64,000 nucleotides of DNA from Asterias amurensis (lineage: Eukaryota; Echinodermata; Asteroidea; Forcipulatida; Asteriidae), in assembly GCF_032118995.1 (NCBI RefSeq), contig NC_092657.1, positions 8,867,391-8,931,390 on the forward strand, given 5' to 3'. Positions 1-12,521 of this stretch are shown piece by piece. A program made the position numbers and the translations under genes. How positions within the stretch are numbered: position 1 is the stretch's first letter; each line of letters begins with the position of its first letter. The notes below the pieces were generated by a model. It did not search any database. It saw only the letters and a list, made by a program, of their open reading frames with translations, and had not been told where the DNA came from.

Positions 1-1320
1 CACTGGTAATAATAACCACCTTGCACATCAAGTAGCCGGACAAGCTCAGAGAGAAAATGATGAATCGCTCAAGAAAATTTGATTCAGACGAATCTTAATT
101 ATTTATTTCACGTAAATTGGTGATCACAACATTGCCACGTGTTTTTATTGTGATGGTGACCTTACAAACATAAATTTCAGCTTGTATTGAAATAACCAAT
201 TTTACATTTGTTTTAATAAAACGATTGCGTGTAACTAACATCCAGCCCTCTATGCCAATCAATCGCTTGAAAAGAAGGTCTCTTGGCTCTTTACAAGCAA
301 TGGAAAGTTGTTAACAGTATGAAACATTGTAAAAAAAGGTTCCCCTAAAGTAACACAATTTTTTATTATTTATTTTTAGGCTAGAAAGCTTTGTAGAGAT
401 CGAATATTTCGTTAACAAAATAATCCTTCAGCAATTTCACCGCCGATGAACTTTTACTCACGGTATTTATTCAACAGAAACTGTATTTTATTTATTTCTG
501 AGCTGTTGAGGTAGTAATTGCACTGCAGTTTTATGCTTGTGGAAGATTTCAAAGAACCTTTTCACAGTGTCTTACCCATTCTACCCTACACATAAAAACA
601 CACCTGAGTCTGGATATGAGAATTTCAGTTAAGAAATATCACAGTGGCCAAAGTCACAGTAAATTTAGATACAGAACATAATTAAAGCGTTAACGGAATA
701 TGTGAAAAAACTACCGGTTTGTACATTTCCACAGAGAGGAATCCCATAGCTAGAGGGTATTTGGTTTTGTTTTCACGAAAAACAGTTATCCATCTGTAAT
801 TAAAAACATTACAACACTTGTCATATATAAGTTCATATTTTAGAAAGTTTCATGCAGAAGAGTAGCGATTTTTTGATGATTCCTTTATTTTCTTAAGTTA
901 ATTAACCAACACAGATTTAAATACAGATAGGGTTGTGTGCATGTTTGGGTGGCCCTGGGGACCAAAAGGGTCCACATTTGACTGTATTTGGCATTGTACA
1001 GAACAAAGGAATGTTTACGCAGTCCTTGCATCAAGCAAATTTTTAACAAAAGGGATTTGGGTGTTTTGACAGAGCGAGGTGGTCCTCAAGCGTTCACAAC
1101 CATTGGGGACCTCCGTGTAGTTGCAATTTGATTGTTCCAGTGGAGTGTTGTTTTTGAACAGTTGAAAGGCATTTGGCTCAAAACTATTGCTGTTTCACTG
1201 TACACTTAGAGGCATAATAATTTTGGAGTTGCGGAGAATATCTATTTGCCAGATTGTGAATTGTGAATTTGGTTAAGGGCTTTTTCTAGTGTACCTTAAT
1301 GGCAAGTCCCTTGAGACTAA
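1..1320. other. AT-rich stretch without a recognisable gene
   Basis: No exon, conserved peptide or repeat pair was recognised. All six frames are broken by frequent stops. The composition is AT-rich and similar to the other intergenic parts of the window. Confidence 0.5.
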
Positions 1321-1330
1321 CTTAACGTTC

Positions 1331-1457
1331 GGTCCGAGTGACCTTAATTTAAGTCTTTATGACCGTCAATTTGACTTTCGGTCAATATGACCTTCAATTT
1401 GACATTCGGTCTGTGTGACCTACATTTTGATCTGTGTGATCAGTGATCTGAGTGATC
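1331..1457. repeat. Five spaced palindromes, nuclear-receptor IR3-like
   Basis: Five 13-bp imperfect palindromes follow one another at 1331-1343, 1380-1392, 1408-1420, 1429-1441 and 1445-1457. The second reads GGTCAATATGACC, an exact GGTCAnnnTGACC inverted repeat with 3-bp spacer. The first and third differ by one base in the left half-site, and the last two have the form GATCTnnnTGATC. The spacing shrinks from 49 to 16 bp, so this looks like a degenerate minisatellite. It may be only a repeat, or it could bind nuclear receptors; the latter is inference. Confidence 0.5.
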
Positions 1458-1978
1458 GACAATAGTAGTATTATTGACATATTATAGCAATGAGTCCTTG
1501 TAAGTTCTAATTTATATGTGTACATGTATATGTGCTATGATTTTGTTAAATACACGTCTTTAAGAAGGAACAATTCTCAGGGTGGACATTATTTATGATA
1601 CTCATTTAAATCCTTAAAGCGTTATTGAGCTTGTGTTGTTATGGTTACACTAATGTTTTTGAGATGTCATGAAGTGACAGGACATAATATCCTCCCTCAC
1701 CATGGAATGGAATATCATGCCAGATATAGTGGAAAAAGACAATTTATCTTTTCAAGATGGCGTCGGCGGTCATTTTGAATTCAGCGCTTTAAAAAACAAC
1801 ACATTTCAGAGGTTTATATGAGCTATTTTCCCTTTAAATGGTTCGTTAAGTCAAATCCATCGAGAAAAACAGGAAGCAACAAAACGATCACGGAACCCAA
1901 AGATTAGACCCTACTGTTTGTCAAATAATGTACCTTTTCGCCCTTAGGAGAAGAAGGGGCCGTGGATTGACACAAAGC

Positions 1979-2760
1979 ATGCACACAATATTTTGTATGT
2001 TAGCTGGCCTACTACTAATCAAAAGAGTTGTTATTGCTACTGTGGCGTTTGGAATGGGTGTTTTGAATGGGTGCTGACAAGTTGAACACCGTGTTCATCC
2101 ACTCTCGTCCATCCCAGTACATCTGTGATTGTTTTCAAGAAAGTGGTCGAATTGAAAGAGATGGTTTACAGAGTTTTGCAGTGATCATGATATTTCCTGG
2201 TCGCTTGAGAGGTTGCAGAGTTGATGGAAAGATGAAAAACTACATCAGCACAAAAACTACGTGTCGGCGCAAGGTCCTACCAGACTTTTATGACCAGTCT
2301 ATCAGACACACCTTAGAGGAACAAGGTTTGTTGTGACAATTGTGCCGAAGACGGCAGTGGCCAAGGATGGGTAGATAAACAGCTACTTAAGTTGACATCA
2401 ACAAGTTTTCTACCTCCTTCCTCACACAAACTAGGAAGAAAAATCACAGATGAGGAAAGGCAAGACCTAAGGAACAAACTTCTCTACTACCGACTCACAT
2501 TCCTTCATGGAGAGCCATGTGTACGTATACCAGTGTTGCTTTAGCCAGTGGAATTGGAGTCGCACTGATTGATGCCATAGTTGAAATCTGCCACACATTA
2601 TTAGGTCATGAGATCATCTGCACGCAATTTCTTTAATTTTTAGGAAAAGTAATTCAGAAAAAGTGCGGAGTATCATTTCACAAATTTTAGATGACAATTT
2701 CCAATCGGCAGATGAGGAAGGAGACGGCTCCAGCAGTAGAAGCTAAGACAGTTTTATGTC
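1979..2760 (+). pseudogene. RecQ-type DNA helicase fragment, frameshifted
   Basis: This is the C-terminal half of a RecQ-like ATP-dependent helicase, a 3'-5' DNA-unwinding enzyme. One frame from 1979 reads RVVIATVAFGMGV, the superfamily 2 motif V region. Near 2060 the frame shifts, and 2067-2336 carries IHSRPSQYICDCFQESGRI, motif VI-like, where Q..GR.GRDG is usual. This is followed by CRRKVL, matching the start of the RecQ zinc-binding region. A further shift near 2331 leads to CDNC, the second zinc ligand pair, and about 60 more open residues. A possible acidic last exon with an AG acceptor starts near 2643. The N-terminal ATPase lobe is not present upstream. At least two frameshifts make it a pseudogene. 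RecQ-like copies of this kind are multi-copy in several marine invertebrates. Confidence 0.62.
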
Positions 2761-4270
2761 ACAAGCTGATCATTTGAATGTGCTGTCTCTTAACACATCA
2801 CAGTCTAACACAAGTACATCTTGTGTTGATGATGGGCCCTAGTAGATTACATATTGTCAGGCATATACCATGATAATAGATTTTGAAATGTAATCCTTTG
2901 AAAAAACGGTTACTGATTAGTTTCATAAAGAAAGATAGTTCTCTAAAGCATTTCATGGAACAATATTTCTAGAGAAGTCTTTCACCTTCTGTAAACCGTG
3001 TAAGTCACTTGTATCCACTGGCTTTAAAAAAGACGCACCCAAGTAACATATTGCAGTTGCAATTACTTATTTGGGCTGCTACGAACAAACCTACCCCGGA
3101 CAATGGATGCCTACTTTCAAATACAAGAAAATATATACCATTTACAAGGGTCACTTCTTCCTGCAGAAATCACGCTCCATCATTTGCGCATATCTCCATC
3201 CTTTTGCAGTATTCTCCAAGTGCATGGTTGGAAGCACTTCCCCGAGCTAATTAAACTTATCTGCTCCATTTGTGATGGCAGAAAGACCTATATACTTGCG
3301 AAGGCAGTCAAACATTGTGTATTACGTGCGCAATTATCAACTTACACTGCCCCTATCTTTCAGGGAATCCCTAAGCGACAACATTAAACACCATCCTTTG
3401 TTGGCGATTACGCAAGTATGCATTTAACCACTCGACTAAGTTAGAATGGAACCCAAAACCCTGTAATTTGTGTAAAAGCAAGTTGTGAGAAACGCTACAA
3501 AATGCTTTAGAAAAATCAAGTTAAATCACATCAACCTGCCCTGCTTTGTCCAAAACACAACTGACCTTGAGTTGTGAAACAGTGGGGCTGCCTTTTGACA
3601 AACCGTATCAGCCAGTACTATGCTATCACTATCAGCCACACACGGCAACGTACGGTGGATTGAAAACGTGCGACTAGAAGCTAAACATGCATTATTCATA
3701 TGTTTATACGGGGAAATATGTTTATGTGAGGAAATAACAGCAAAAAGACACGGAAAATTGGTCATGTTTTGATCAAACATCGAGAAGAAGAGACTCGTGA
3801 CATAGATCGACCAATTCGGCCAACAACTTATGTATCACTGTCTTGTCTTGCGGTTTTAAAATATCAGATAAAAAAATGGTAGTCAAACGCGCTGTAAAGG
3901 CTTGTATCTCCCAGCAGTTATTTCTGTAGAGTGTTTTACAAAACGTCTGAAAAATTATGGATGGAATGGTTTGCGTCAAAAGTATTGGTTGGGAGAAAAC
4001 AATAATTACATTTTTAAAATGTCGTCTGCAAGCTCTAGTACTAAAACATGTAAGTATGATGTGAATCTAGAATTTTTTTTAAAATAATTATGTTGCCGAT
4101 GTAATTTTTATAGTATTTTTATCGCAAATTTTTGGTAAACGGGTTCAATCTAATTTTAAGTAAAGTTGTTTGATGTGAACAAATTAAAAACAGCTACATC
4201 ATTGCACATAATACTAGGATAAATAGTTAGTAAAGTCTAGTCTGACGGATTGGTTTTGCAATTGAAATTG
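2761..4270. other. No gene recognised
   Basis: Short open frames occur on both strands around 3000-3400 and 3530-3980, but none shows domain-like composition, splice context or a repeat partner in the window. Confidence 0.4.
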
Positions 4271-4280
4271 TAACGGTCAG

Positions 4281-4573
4281 ATGTCTATGCCGGGGACAAC
4301 TTCGAGGCCAAAACGAAGCCCACCAAAAATGTTCAACAACAACGTGAAAATAATTGGTTATTTGAAAGAGATCACCATAAATTTGGTATTTAATTTGTCA
4401 TGCAGGACAGACATAAGCGTGTGGGCACAAGCGGCAAGAGTAATGCGAGTGTGTCGCAAACGAAGGCCCACTACTACTGGAGAATGTGTCGTGACATTGT
4501 GGTTGAGAATGGGTGCACTCCGCGGGATTCGCGGGATTGGATGAAGATCCGAACGAAGTGGCAGACTTTTTGA
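4281..4573 (+). CDS. Candidate small two-exon gene of unknown function
   Basis: A pyrimidine-rich acceptor ending in CAG at about 4403 precedes an open exon beginning DRHKRVGTSGKSNAS. It ends at a TGA near 4573 after a charged, tryptophan-containing stretch (YYWRMCRDIVVENG, then RDWMKIRTKW). The composition, with regularly spaced W and R/K residues, resembles a small helix-rich DNA-binding region more than random sequence. An upstream ATG at 4281 opens a short basic peptide (RPKRSPPK) that could be spliced to it in phase with a weak GT donor near 4344. I do not recognise the family. It may equally be a fragment of a transposon-encoded protein. Confidence 0.25.
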
Positions 4574-4938
4574 TTTGTGTGCATTAAGGGCAAGTACTGC
4601 TTTTGTTTTTAGACGCAATAAATCCTCTCTTTCTATTGTTCCAGAATTTATATCTGTTTCCCTTGTCTATTATTCTTGCCAGAGTTCTCTGCCTTTGTAA
4701 TAAGGATGTATTTTCCTCAAACGAACGTCCCTACAGATTAATTAGTCAGCCGCTCGAATTTTTAACAAACTTGCCATTTTTGGTCTTCACCAACTTTGAC
4801 AAAAAGTTCTTGGTTTAATTCGTTTTCCTTTTTAGTTACATCAGAAGGAAATAAACATGAACATATTTTTGTCACAGGTCTTGATAAGAAAACTAATTAG
4901 GTTTCGTATGTAGTTATCAGCTTTCAAACTGTACATGT

Positions 4939-6790
4939 GGGCAATTCCACCAAAAAGTGCCGTCGGCCCGAAAAATATCAGTCAAATTTATTACTTTTAG
5001 TGTAGCAAGAAAGAGTGACACCTAGTGATTTCAAATCGATGTTCGTTTAATTTTTCCCCGTTGGTTCTCAATGTTTTTCGTTGTTTATTAAAACAAGTTT
5101 GTTTTTGCCCAATTCATGATTTGCACATTTTAGTTATTCTTAGCTTAAAACAAATTACTGGGGTTAAGTAGTCACAATTTTAAAGAAACTTCACAGTAAA
5201 TTTATCTCAGGGTGTTGCCAATCGTTATTTTCGGAGGTAAATCCCACAGTTCATTAATTTGACCTAATGTAGGTCAAACCTGAACTTGTCAAAGAGAACA
5301 CTTGTCATAGACCTTATCAGAAATTTGTTTCGGGCTCATGTTTAGCAGCTTATTAGTGACAACATTGTGCACAGATTGTACAGACTGACCGCCAAAATCT
5401 TAGACTTTGAGGTGAGTTTTATCATTGAATAGTTCTTTCCTAAAAACATTCAAGTGACATTGTACATACTGAATTATGTGAACTGTTGGTGAGACATGTT
5501 TAAATGTATAGTAGGACATTATAAACATACTTATCATCTAAGAAAACTTCTGAAGGCCAAGGCGTAATGAAGATTTGTACACATCTGAGGATAGCTTGGA
5601 TACGAAGCATCATTCATAAAGTAATTTTTTATTTTTACATAATTTCAGAATGGCTAAGACTTAAGTAGAGAGGCAGAAAAAGTAAAGAGAGGAAAAAGAC
5701 ATAATCTGGAAACATGATTGTTATAATCAAGCCCAATGCAGCCAATCTTTCCCTCATGTTCTTGTTTTACATGTCAATCTAGGTGGAACGTGCAGAGGAT
5801 GACTATCTCGCACTTGGAAAACCAAGGTAGCAGCTACATTTGGCCTGTTCCTCCCAAGAAGTCATCCCAACTCATTTTAACTGACCTGGCTATTGTTCAC
5901 CCAGTCTTGAACATAGCAGTATCCAGATCAACTTTGAAAATTACAGAAACCTTTAATTTTTAATTTCACTTTACTGTCGTCACAAAATGTTGACGCAAGA
6001 TGTTCAGCATGTTACTTAAGATGAACAATTACCTTGTGAGAAACACATAAAAGGGAATAATGTGAAAGCTAATTAGAAATGTAAGGTTACTTCATGTATA
6101 CCTACACCTCTGGTCTATCATAACTACTTCAGAGTGCAGAAGGCAGCCTGGTTAGATGTGGACGGAAAGTGCAAAAACGGGACTTACCGAGGGGCGGGGT
6201 TTAAATGACATTCTGGGGGAGTTTCGGTTCTTAATGTTTGGAAGGGGTTAAACATTAAGATAGGGACATTCAATAAAGTTTACAACACACACATTAACAG
6301 CAAGGCAGCACATAGGTTTATTAATTTAGGGTAAAAGCATGCTGCATCATTTTTCAAGTTTGATGTAATGTCCATGACGCTAAAAATAACCCCAAATTAT
6401 TAAAATGTGCAACAAGAAAGTTGACAGGCTTTCTTAAAAATTTACAGGCTTTCTAAAAACAATATTACTGTTCATGTTAACTACCTCCTTGCTAATAAAT
6501 AAAAAGGTGTTACACAACTGTTGAACTTTAATTTCACAGACTATTGGAATTGACTGTGTTGTACCCAAAACCCCCTTCCGTTTTTCGTAATGTCCATGAC
6601 GCTCGTTAGCAATGCTCTAACTCTTAATAAATTCAAACGTTTCCAAATACACAGTATCATTCGACTTATTAGAGTACAACATATCAGTATCAAACACAAA
6701 GCTTTAAATCAAAGCTACTTGGTGTGTTTAAATTACCAATAAAGTTCTAAAAATGTCTTCAAACCTACAGTCCATGACGTGGAATTGCCC
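4939..6790. mobile_element. Possible non-autonomous DNA element bounded by 12-bp inverted repeats
   Basis: GGGCAATTCCAC at 4939-4950 is exactly inverted as GTGGAATTGCCC at 6779-6790. Inside the right part the motif GTCCATGACG recurs near 6370, 6592 and directly next to the right end at about 6770, like subterminal repeats. The roughly 1.85-kb interior has no credible transposase; the longest frame, 5736-5963, looks random. No clear target-site duplication was found, so chance pairing of a 12-mer is not excluded. Confidence 0.35.
5260..5276. promoter_or_regulatory. Everted AGGTCA half-site pair
   Basis: TGACCT at 5260-5265 and AGGTCA at 5271-5276 form an exact everted repeat with a 5-bp spacer, the half-site consensus of many nuclear receptors. 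There is no gene nearby that would suggest a role, so it may be fortuitous. Confidence 0.3.
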
Positions 6791-8990
6791 TTAATGATGT
6801 ATTTTTGATTTATGAGACTTGCATGAAACATGAAATGGTTTCCCGTTACATCAACAACCTCTTTAGTAAGTTGTGCTGCTGCTGGTAACTTCTATGTCAA
6901 TATGGATTGACTTATGTGGAAATTCATAAAATTACCTTAACAACCGGGTAAATGGAAATGTTTATGATGAATACAAACTTTATTTGATATTTATTGGAGC
7001 AAGACTTTAAAGAACACATGTAAACAACGGCGGTTGGATTGGGAAGTTAAGAGGTCTCAATATTTTGTTTTAATTGTTTCAATTGCTTACCAAATTTCTT
7101 GCACTACATGGCAATATTTCCATTAAATTTACTTTCCATGTGCATTGTGCTCTGTTAGCTACAACTGAAAAACAAATGGTTTCCTGTTACATCCACAACC
7201 TTTTCTAATCACTTGAATGGAACCCTTGTAATAATTTCTCCATAATTGTTAACACTTCAAAGGTACCTTTTGTGTAAAATACAAACAATCAGGTATCAAT
7301 TGTGAATCTGACTTTAAAATCAAACAAACATTAATTTTTGACACCCATGTCACACTTTGTTCCACAATTTGGTGGTAAGACCCAGAAAAAACATCCCTCA
7401 CAAAATTCCTGCAAAAGAAAGTATCGGAATAGAGAAGGCATCTACTGCAATTCATTCTTGACTATACGACAATCTCCTGAGTAGCCTACAGTGAGGGACC
7501 CCAGTCGGATGGTAATGAGCTACTTGAAACCTCTTCCAAGTGTGCGTTAACGCCCAAATTCGTTAGATAACCAGAAACACTGATTGATTTACATGCGTAT
7601 GTATGAGTTCTTCCGAAAATTATTGTACGTTTACATCTTATAAGTAAGTATTGTCGTTAGAACTTCAATGCTGGATTTAACTTAACAATGATATAACTCC
7701 TTCCAGTTCTCAGTTATTACTCGTAAGATTTAAGTTGTTCGCTTTTCATTTTGTTTCTTCATTTAGCTGATTTAGATAACTGTTGTTCCCCCGCTATTGT
7801 TTAATTATCTTACTTGTGTTACAAAGGTAATGATACTCTTGTTATTGTTAGAGTAACCTTTTCAGTTTTGCAACACCACGGGCAAATTTATGGTGTGAAC
7901 TCATTCAGTAATATTCCAAATTGCATTTAGATTGAACAGATTCTTGCAAAACCTATTTTAGTTTAAAAAGAACAGGCACATTGAACCCGTTCAGACACTA
8001 GACTGTTTTCTTCAAAATGTACGTCTAAACCCAATGTTACTCGCTATAGTTCTACTTCCACCCGACATACTATCCATCAGTTTTATGATGCAGACCTCAA
8101 GAGGAAAAAATATTCAGCAGGCTCTTGTCTCGTTGTGGACATTTTCCCTCAATGGCCTGTCACTCTTTAAACGTTCAAAATTCCTGAGGAAGCAGAGAAA
8201 CCTTCTCTCAAACAAACCAAACGGCTCTTTTCAGAACCACACACATTCAAAAAAGAGATTTAACATGATGCGTCTTTGTAATAAAAAGTTATTCAACTAT
8301 TCATTTATTACTTCACAGATTTGTAATATTTATGTGTCAGATTTCCCCCAAAATCGGACTCCAAATTTATTTACCGTTTTCCAGGAAACAAATTTATATG
8401 ACAGCACGAGATTGTCTGATCAACCTTAAACATAGAGTTTTATCTTACACTTAAAAACGGGAAGGGTATAAACAAATTGTTCTGATAATAAGATCCGTAA
8501 ATTTATTCCAATTAAGCATGAAACAAACAACTACATACACATACATTAGGTATTTTTTATTGCAGTCTTTTTATTAATGCAATGGTATTTCTTCTTCAAT
8601 GCCAACCGTATGTTTAAAATTAAAAGTATTCAAAATTAATCCTTCTGACGAGGACGTACTGATTACAATCCTATTTGCAGATCACACCCAAATTCAACAT
8701 TCTGTTCACACGTTTATTAAAAACATACACACTAGTTGGGAAACATTCTTAGTTGGTCACAACCAACCAAAAATTGAGTTCGTCTCGAACGCTCTAATCG
8801 AGTACACATGTACATGATGTACAGGTACATTGACGGTGCCAGCGCTAGGCGAAGCCAACCAGCAAATACATGACAAAAAAGAGGTAAAGTAGAATGTCAG
8901 GTTATACTTCATCGTTGTTCAAAAAGTATGTGTGGTATCTTTTGACGAGTATAAAGCGTTAGAACATTTTAGTTTTTAAATTAATATCCA
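6791..8990. other. No gene recognised
   Basis: The 131-residue open frame at 8034-8429 lacks recognisable motifs, has a low-complexity polar composition and shows no splice or initiation context. The rest is AT-rich intergenic sequence. Confidence 0.4.
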
Positions 8991-9990
8991 TAGTCCACAA
9001 CCAATCAGTCAAAGCTATAATCCCAACACAATGGACAGTAATCCGATTATAGCCCCTTTGTTTGCACTCCGGACGACCAGACAAGCTCAGCGCACTGAAG
9101 CGTTTGAAAAAGCTATCCCCCAATTGTTGCTGAATCGTTTGCTACTGTAATCGTTTGACAATAGTGTGATGGTTGCCGAACCGGCCCTAAATGGACCGTG
9201 TGCCAATAAGTAGCATCTACCGCCTCATCTACATTATGGGTGAACTGACCTTCTCTAGCCACTAATACTCTAGCGTCAGTTGCGATGTCAGCAGCTCGTA
9301 ACTCGGCTCTGTCAGTCCTTGCCTTTGGACAGGATTTGGATTCTTTGTTGTCAAGTGTGCCGGGCGGACGTTGGTGTCAGAGTCAGGAAGTTCAGGAACT
9401 GACTTTATATTCTACGACTCAAGCTAAAGGGTTTCACGTTGTTCAGCTTCAGATTAGATGTTGGAAGATAGAAATATTGGTACCATGAAACGAACTAACT
9501 GCTGTTGTAGCAGTTGGGTTGTGGTCTATGTTATCCATGGCAAATGTAATGCATATCCCTTTTTCTAAGAACCTGTGGGCATACCACCCATCATAAACCT
9601 AATTGTGCCGAGACTTCAAGAACTCTGTCGTATGAAATGCTGAGGCCGTTTTCATGAAGCATTTCTACCACGTTTCTTGTTCTGTTTTTGCATAGACAAT
9701 CATTCCGATGAAAACTGGAAAAGATGTTTCCCGATCCTTTGAGTGCCTGTGAGTAGCGGCTCATTCGTTATATCTCGCATAACAGTTGTACTGGAGGAAA
9801 TGTGCCGTTGCAAGGTCTGTCTTTGATGCACCAAACCCGAGTTGAGATCTGATGTCAGCCCCATGTTCAATCATGGCCACAAACTGAAGTACAGTAGCAG
9901 GCATAGACCCTTCTTTACAAGTTTCAAAGTTTTCAAAGTTATAACTTTGACTCGTGGTGCAGAATCGTGGGTGCTTTTCCGGTTCCACGA
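8990..9990 (-). pseudogene. Decayed ORF of a multi-copy invertebrate transposon-like family
   Basis: Read on the minus strand, three broken frames match a family I recall as repeated in sea urchin, amphioxus and cnidarian genomes. Its function is unknown to me. From about 9988 comes MPATVLQFVAMIEHGADI and a QLLQ-like stretch; from about 9690 a frame with LHENGLSISYDRVLEVSA; and near 9540 MDNIDHNPTATTAVSSFHG, which is the family's most recognisable signature (DNIDHNP..TTA..SFHGT). Several stops and frameshifts separate the pieces, and the C-terminal part is missing. A downstream piece near 9150-9350 is still partly open. This is a dead copy. The family name and reaction cannot be stated from sequence alone. 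Confidence 0.5.
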
Positions 9991-10819
9991 TTTTAGGCGG
10001 TGCCAGATTTATTATTGTATTTTAATTTTAAACACCTTGTATAGTTTTCCGTTTTAGAGGCAAGATTTAACACGCTTCGAGATTAGTTTGTAAATTAATC
10101 AAAAAAACTTTATAAATTTCAGGTCAGGAATAAACATAATGAAACAAGTCTTACATATCAGTCTTCTAAAGCAATCTTCTGAATGGAATAAGTAATTTGT
10201 TTTCCCGTGAGTCAAATGTACCTATTAAGGTTAATGACAAACTGCTCAAACTGCTGTAAAAAACCCATTACGAGAGCAGACTTTCTATAGAGTGAGTTAC
10301 ATGTGTGACGCAAACGGTAGTGTAATACAATGTACAATGTTTGTCATTATACCAAACTGACCCCAAAGTAATAAGGTTTGTATCACATTACACCAATGCA
10401 CTCAGTGTGGAATATTCTAGAAGTAAACAGGTCAATAAACTTTGTGTAATAGCTTGCTGTTTGTTGTATAAAATATTCACCAATGAAGAATATTCCCGCA
10501 ACTAGGACCCCATCTCTTAAATCCTTACTGTATGATGAAAGGATAACTTCAGTGTTTTTACACAGATATAAATTTAAATTGTATATAATAATGGATGGCT
10601 TATAAAACTTATGGGTCATAAATTTGTATTTTCCATAAATATTGCAAAAATGGCGGCATTTTTTGAAAATGGTGGCGATCTTGAATTTGTTTGATTCGTT
10701 AACGGCTTTTTTTTAATTAAGTGGCTTCAGAGGAACCCTATTGCAAATGTTGGTGCTTGTATCACAAAGTGAACGATTCTTCAGATTTAAACACTTATCT
10801 GCCCCACTTTTAGTAAAGC

Positions 10820-10970
10820 TGTTCTCAAAAAATATTACTGGCTGAGGTGCTGTATTTTTCGTTTTATGTAAGGGACGCTTTCTCTACTTTTTCATACCGT
10901 GTTTGTTTTATGCAATCTGTGGATATTGAGTTTTGTGTCCTACAAAATGTACCCAAACCATATAATGAGA
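10820..10970 (+). repeat. Diverged copy of dispersed repeat V
   Basis: The phrase CTGAGGTGCTGTA followed about 100 bp later by CTGTGGATATTGAGTTTTGTG recurs in the same order near 35130-35300 (with ACATTGTG), and its first half near 15806. It is therefore a dispersed, MITE-like family. No ends can be defined here. Confidence 0.4.
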
Positions 10971-11679
10971 AACAATGTTTATCAATGAAATTGTAATGGT
11001 ATGGTTTTAGTGGCGTCCATATCATTTATCCTGTGAAGATTATCTATGTGCCAATGGTTGGTATATGGTGCCTTTTGGTATAAAGTTGTATTGGGTATTT
11101 TACAGTTACCTTGTTATTTTTTATTATTGACAAGTATCATTGGTCAGTACAATTCTGAACCAGGAAAGTTTTTACTAAAAATAAATTGTTTGTGCACTTA
11201 CTGCTGTATGTCCGAAACCACCATTGTTGCACCATCATTATGTTATAGTTGCTGCAAACGGCAATGGTACATTACATATGTTACACCCGTCGTAAACCAG
11301 AAGGTTTACTCCGATGTGCACATTAATTTGAAAAATTCTGTATTGAAAAGGATGAAAACGGAAAGCACAGTAAGTAGGGCTTCACGGTTTTAATTGTCAA
11401 GTGCACTCACTGAGCATCACACATATATCGGTGACCCCTTTAAAATCCTTCAGCTTGTCACGATCCACTGTTTATTCTGCACCACCAGTGCAGTCTGAAA
11501 AATATTACAGAAACAAATGTAATTTTATCAGTTAGGATAGTTACATCATTAGTGATGAACATCTTGGATTTGTTATATGGGTTGTTTCGTAGAGTCTGTG
11601 ATGCATTCTTGGGGATTTACTCATGATCACCAGAGCGAATTAGTCTGCAGTGAATCGGTCGGGGTCACAAAGAAGAGCT

Positions 11680-12255
11680 AGCCGGTGATTGGTGTCCAGG
11701 TAGGTGTTCGGTGGGCCCTTTCAATATCTAAGTAGTGACCGCCATCCAGCTTCATATGTTGTGTGATGAAGGCAGTCATGAAATTTTCCATTTCTGACCT
11801 TTCTTCGAACCCTCGGGAATTCCATACACGATCATTTTGTTTCGCCGACTACGATTCTGAAGATCATAGATGTGGTTCTTCAGGACGGAAACCTCACTGT
11901 AGTTATCATCGTGACGTTGGTTGATTTACAGAACAATGGTTTTCCGCCAAGTTTCGATGTCGGACATTGCAGATTTTAGGTCTTCAAGTTCAGCAGTTTG
12001 AATCTTCACTGTGACTTCATGGAGTTGTTTCTTCAAGGCCAGTACGTCTTTAGTCCACCGACTCAAGCAGTGCTATTATCTTGCCAAGCTTCTTGTTGAT
12101 TGTGGTTTTCGTAATGATATGGCCCGTGCAAGCACATTAACACTTGGTGCCATCATGCTCTAGTTGCGTTGACTATGAGGGCTGCAGATTTTTACTGGCT
12201 CTTTTCTTGCTGGCTGCCTTCGACGATCTGCGTGATTCAGTTGAGTCTGACATGT
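11680..12255 (-). pseudogene. LINE ORF1-like remnant
   Basis: The minus strand opens at 12252 with MSDSTESRRSSKAASKK, a polar basic N-terminus. It continues through broken frames to YDLQNRSRRNKMIVYGIPEG at about 11880-11820 and then DIERAHRTPTW near 11730. The pair 'L..RSRRNN...GIPE' and 'IERAHR' is the signature of the L1-type ORF1 RNA-binding protein (coiled coil followed by the RRM region), which packages LINE RNA. Several stops interrupt it, so it is a fossil. No matching ORF2 lies directly downstream on the minus strand. Confidence 0.6.
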
Positions 12256-12401
12256 TAAAACTATGACCGGATGAAAAAAATTGTACAAACTTATGTTTAT
12301 CTACAGCGAAGTTGGATAAATTTAGTAAGATTCGAGGAGCGAGTCGGAGAGACGTCCACTGCTCACTCAACCTCATTAAAATTTGGAAGGTCGCAGGTAC
12401 T

Positions 12402-12521
12402 GTGACTGCTCTTTATTCCGACATCTCTATGTTCCGAGACCCCTATATTTAGACAACTCAACCTAAAGTCTGACACCCCCATATTCCGACACCCCTATGT
12501 TCCCACACCCATATATTGCAA
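12402..12521. repeat. Short 16-bp minisatellite cluster, first locus
   Basis: Diverged copies of the unit TATGTTCCGACACCCC run from about 12413. The left flank GTGACTGCTCT and the internal step AACTCAACCTA are also present, inverted, at the edge and inside of the cluster at 46591-46763. The array is thus part of a dispersed unit with shared flanks and not an independent microsatellite. Confidence 0.65.

Noticed and set aside
8034..8429. 131-residue plus-strand ORF
   Set aside because: No domain pattern, no splice or start context, composition like surrounding AT-rich DNA.
11046..11393. 115-residue plus-strand ORF with several cysteines
   Set aside because: Hydrophobic and aromatic residues reflect AT-rich codons; no signal peptide, conserved spacing or splice support.
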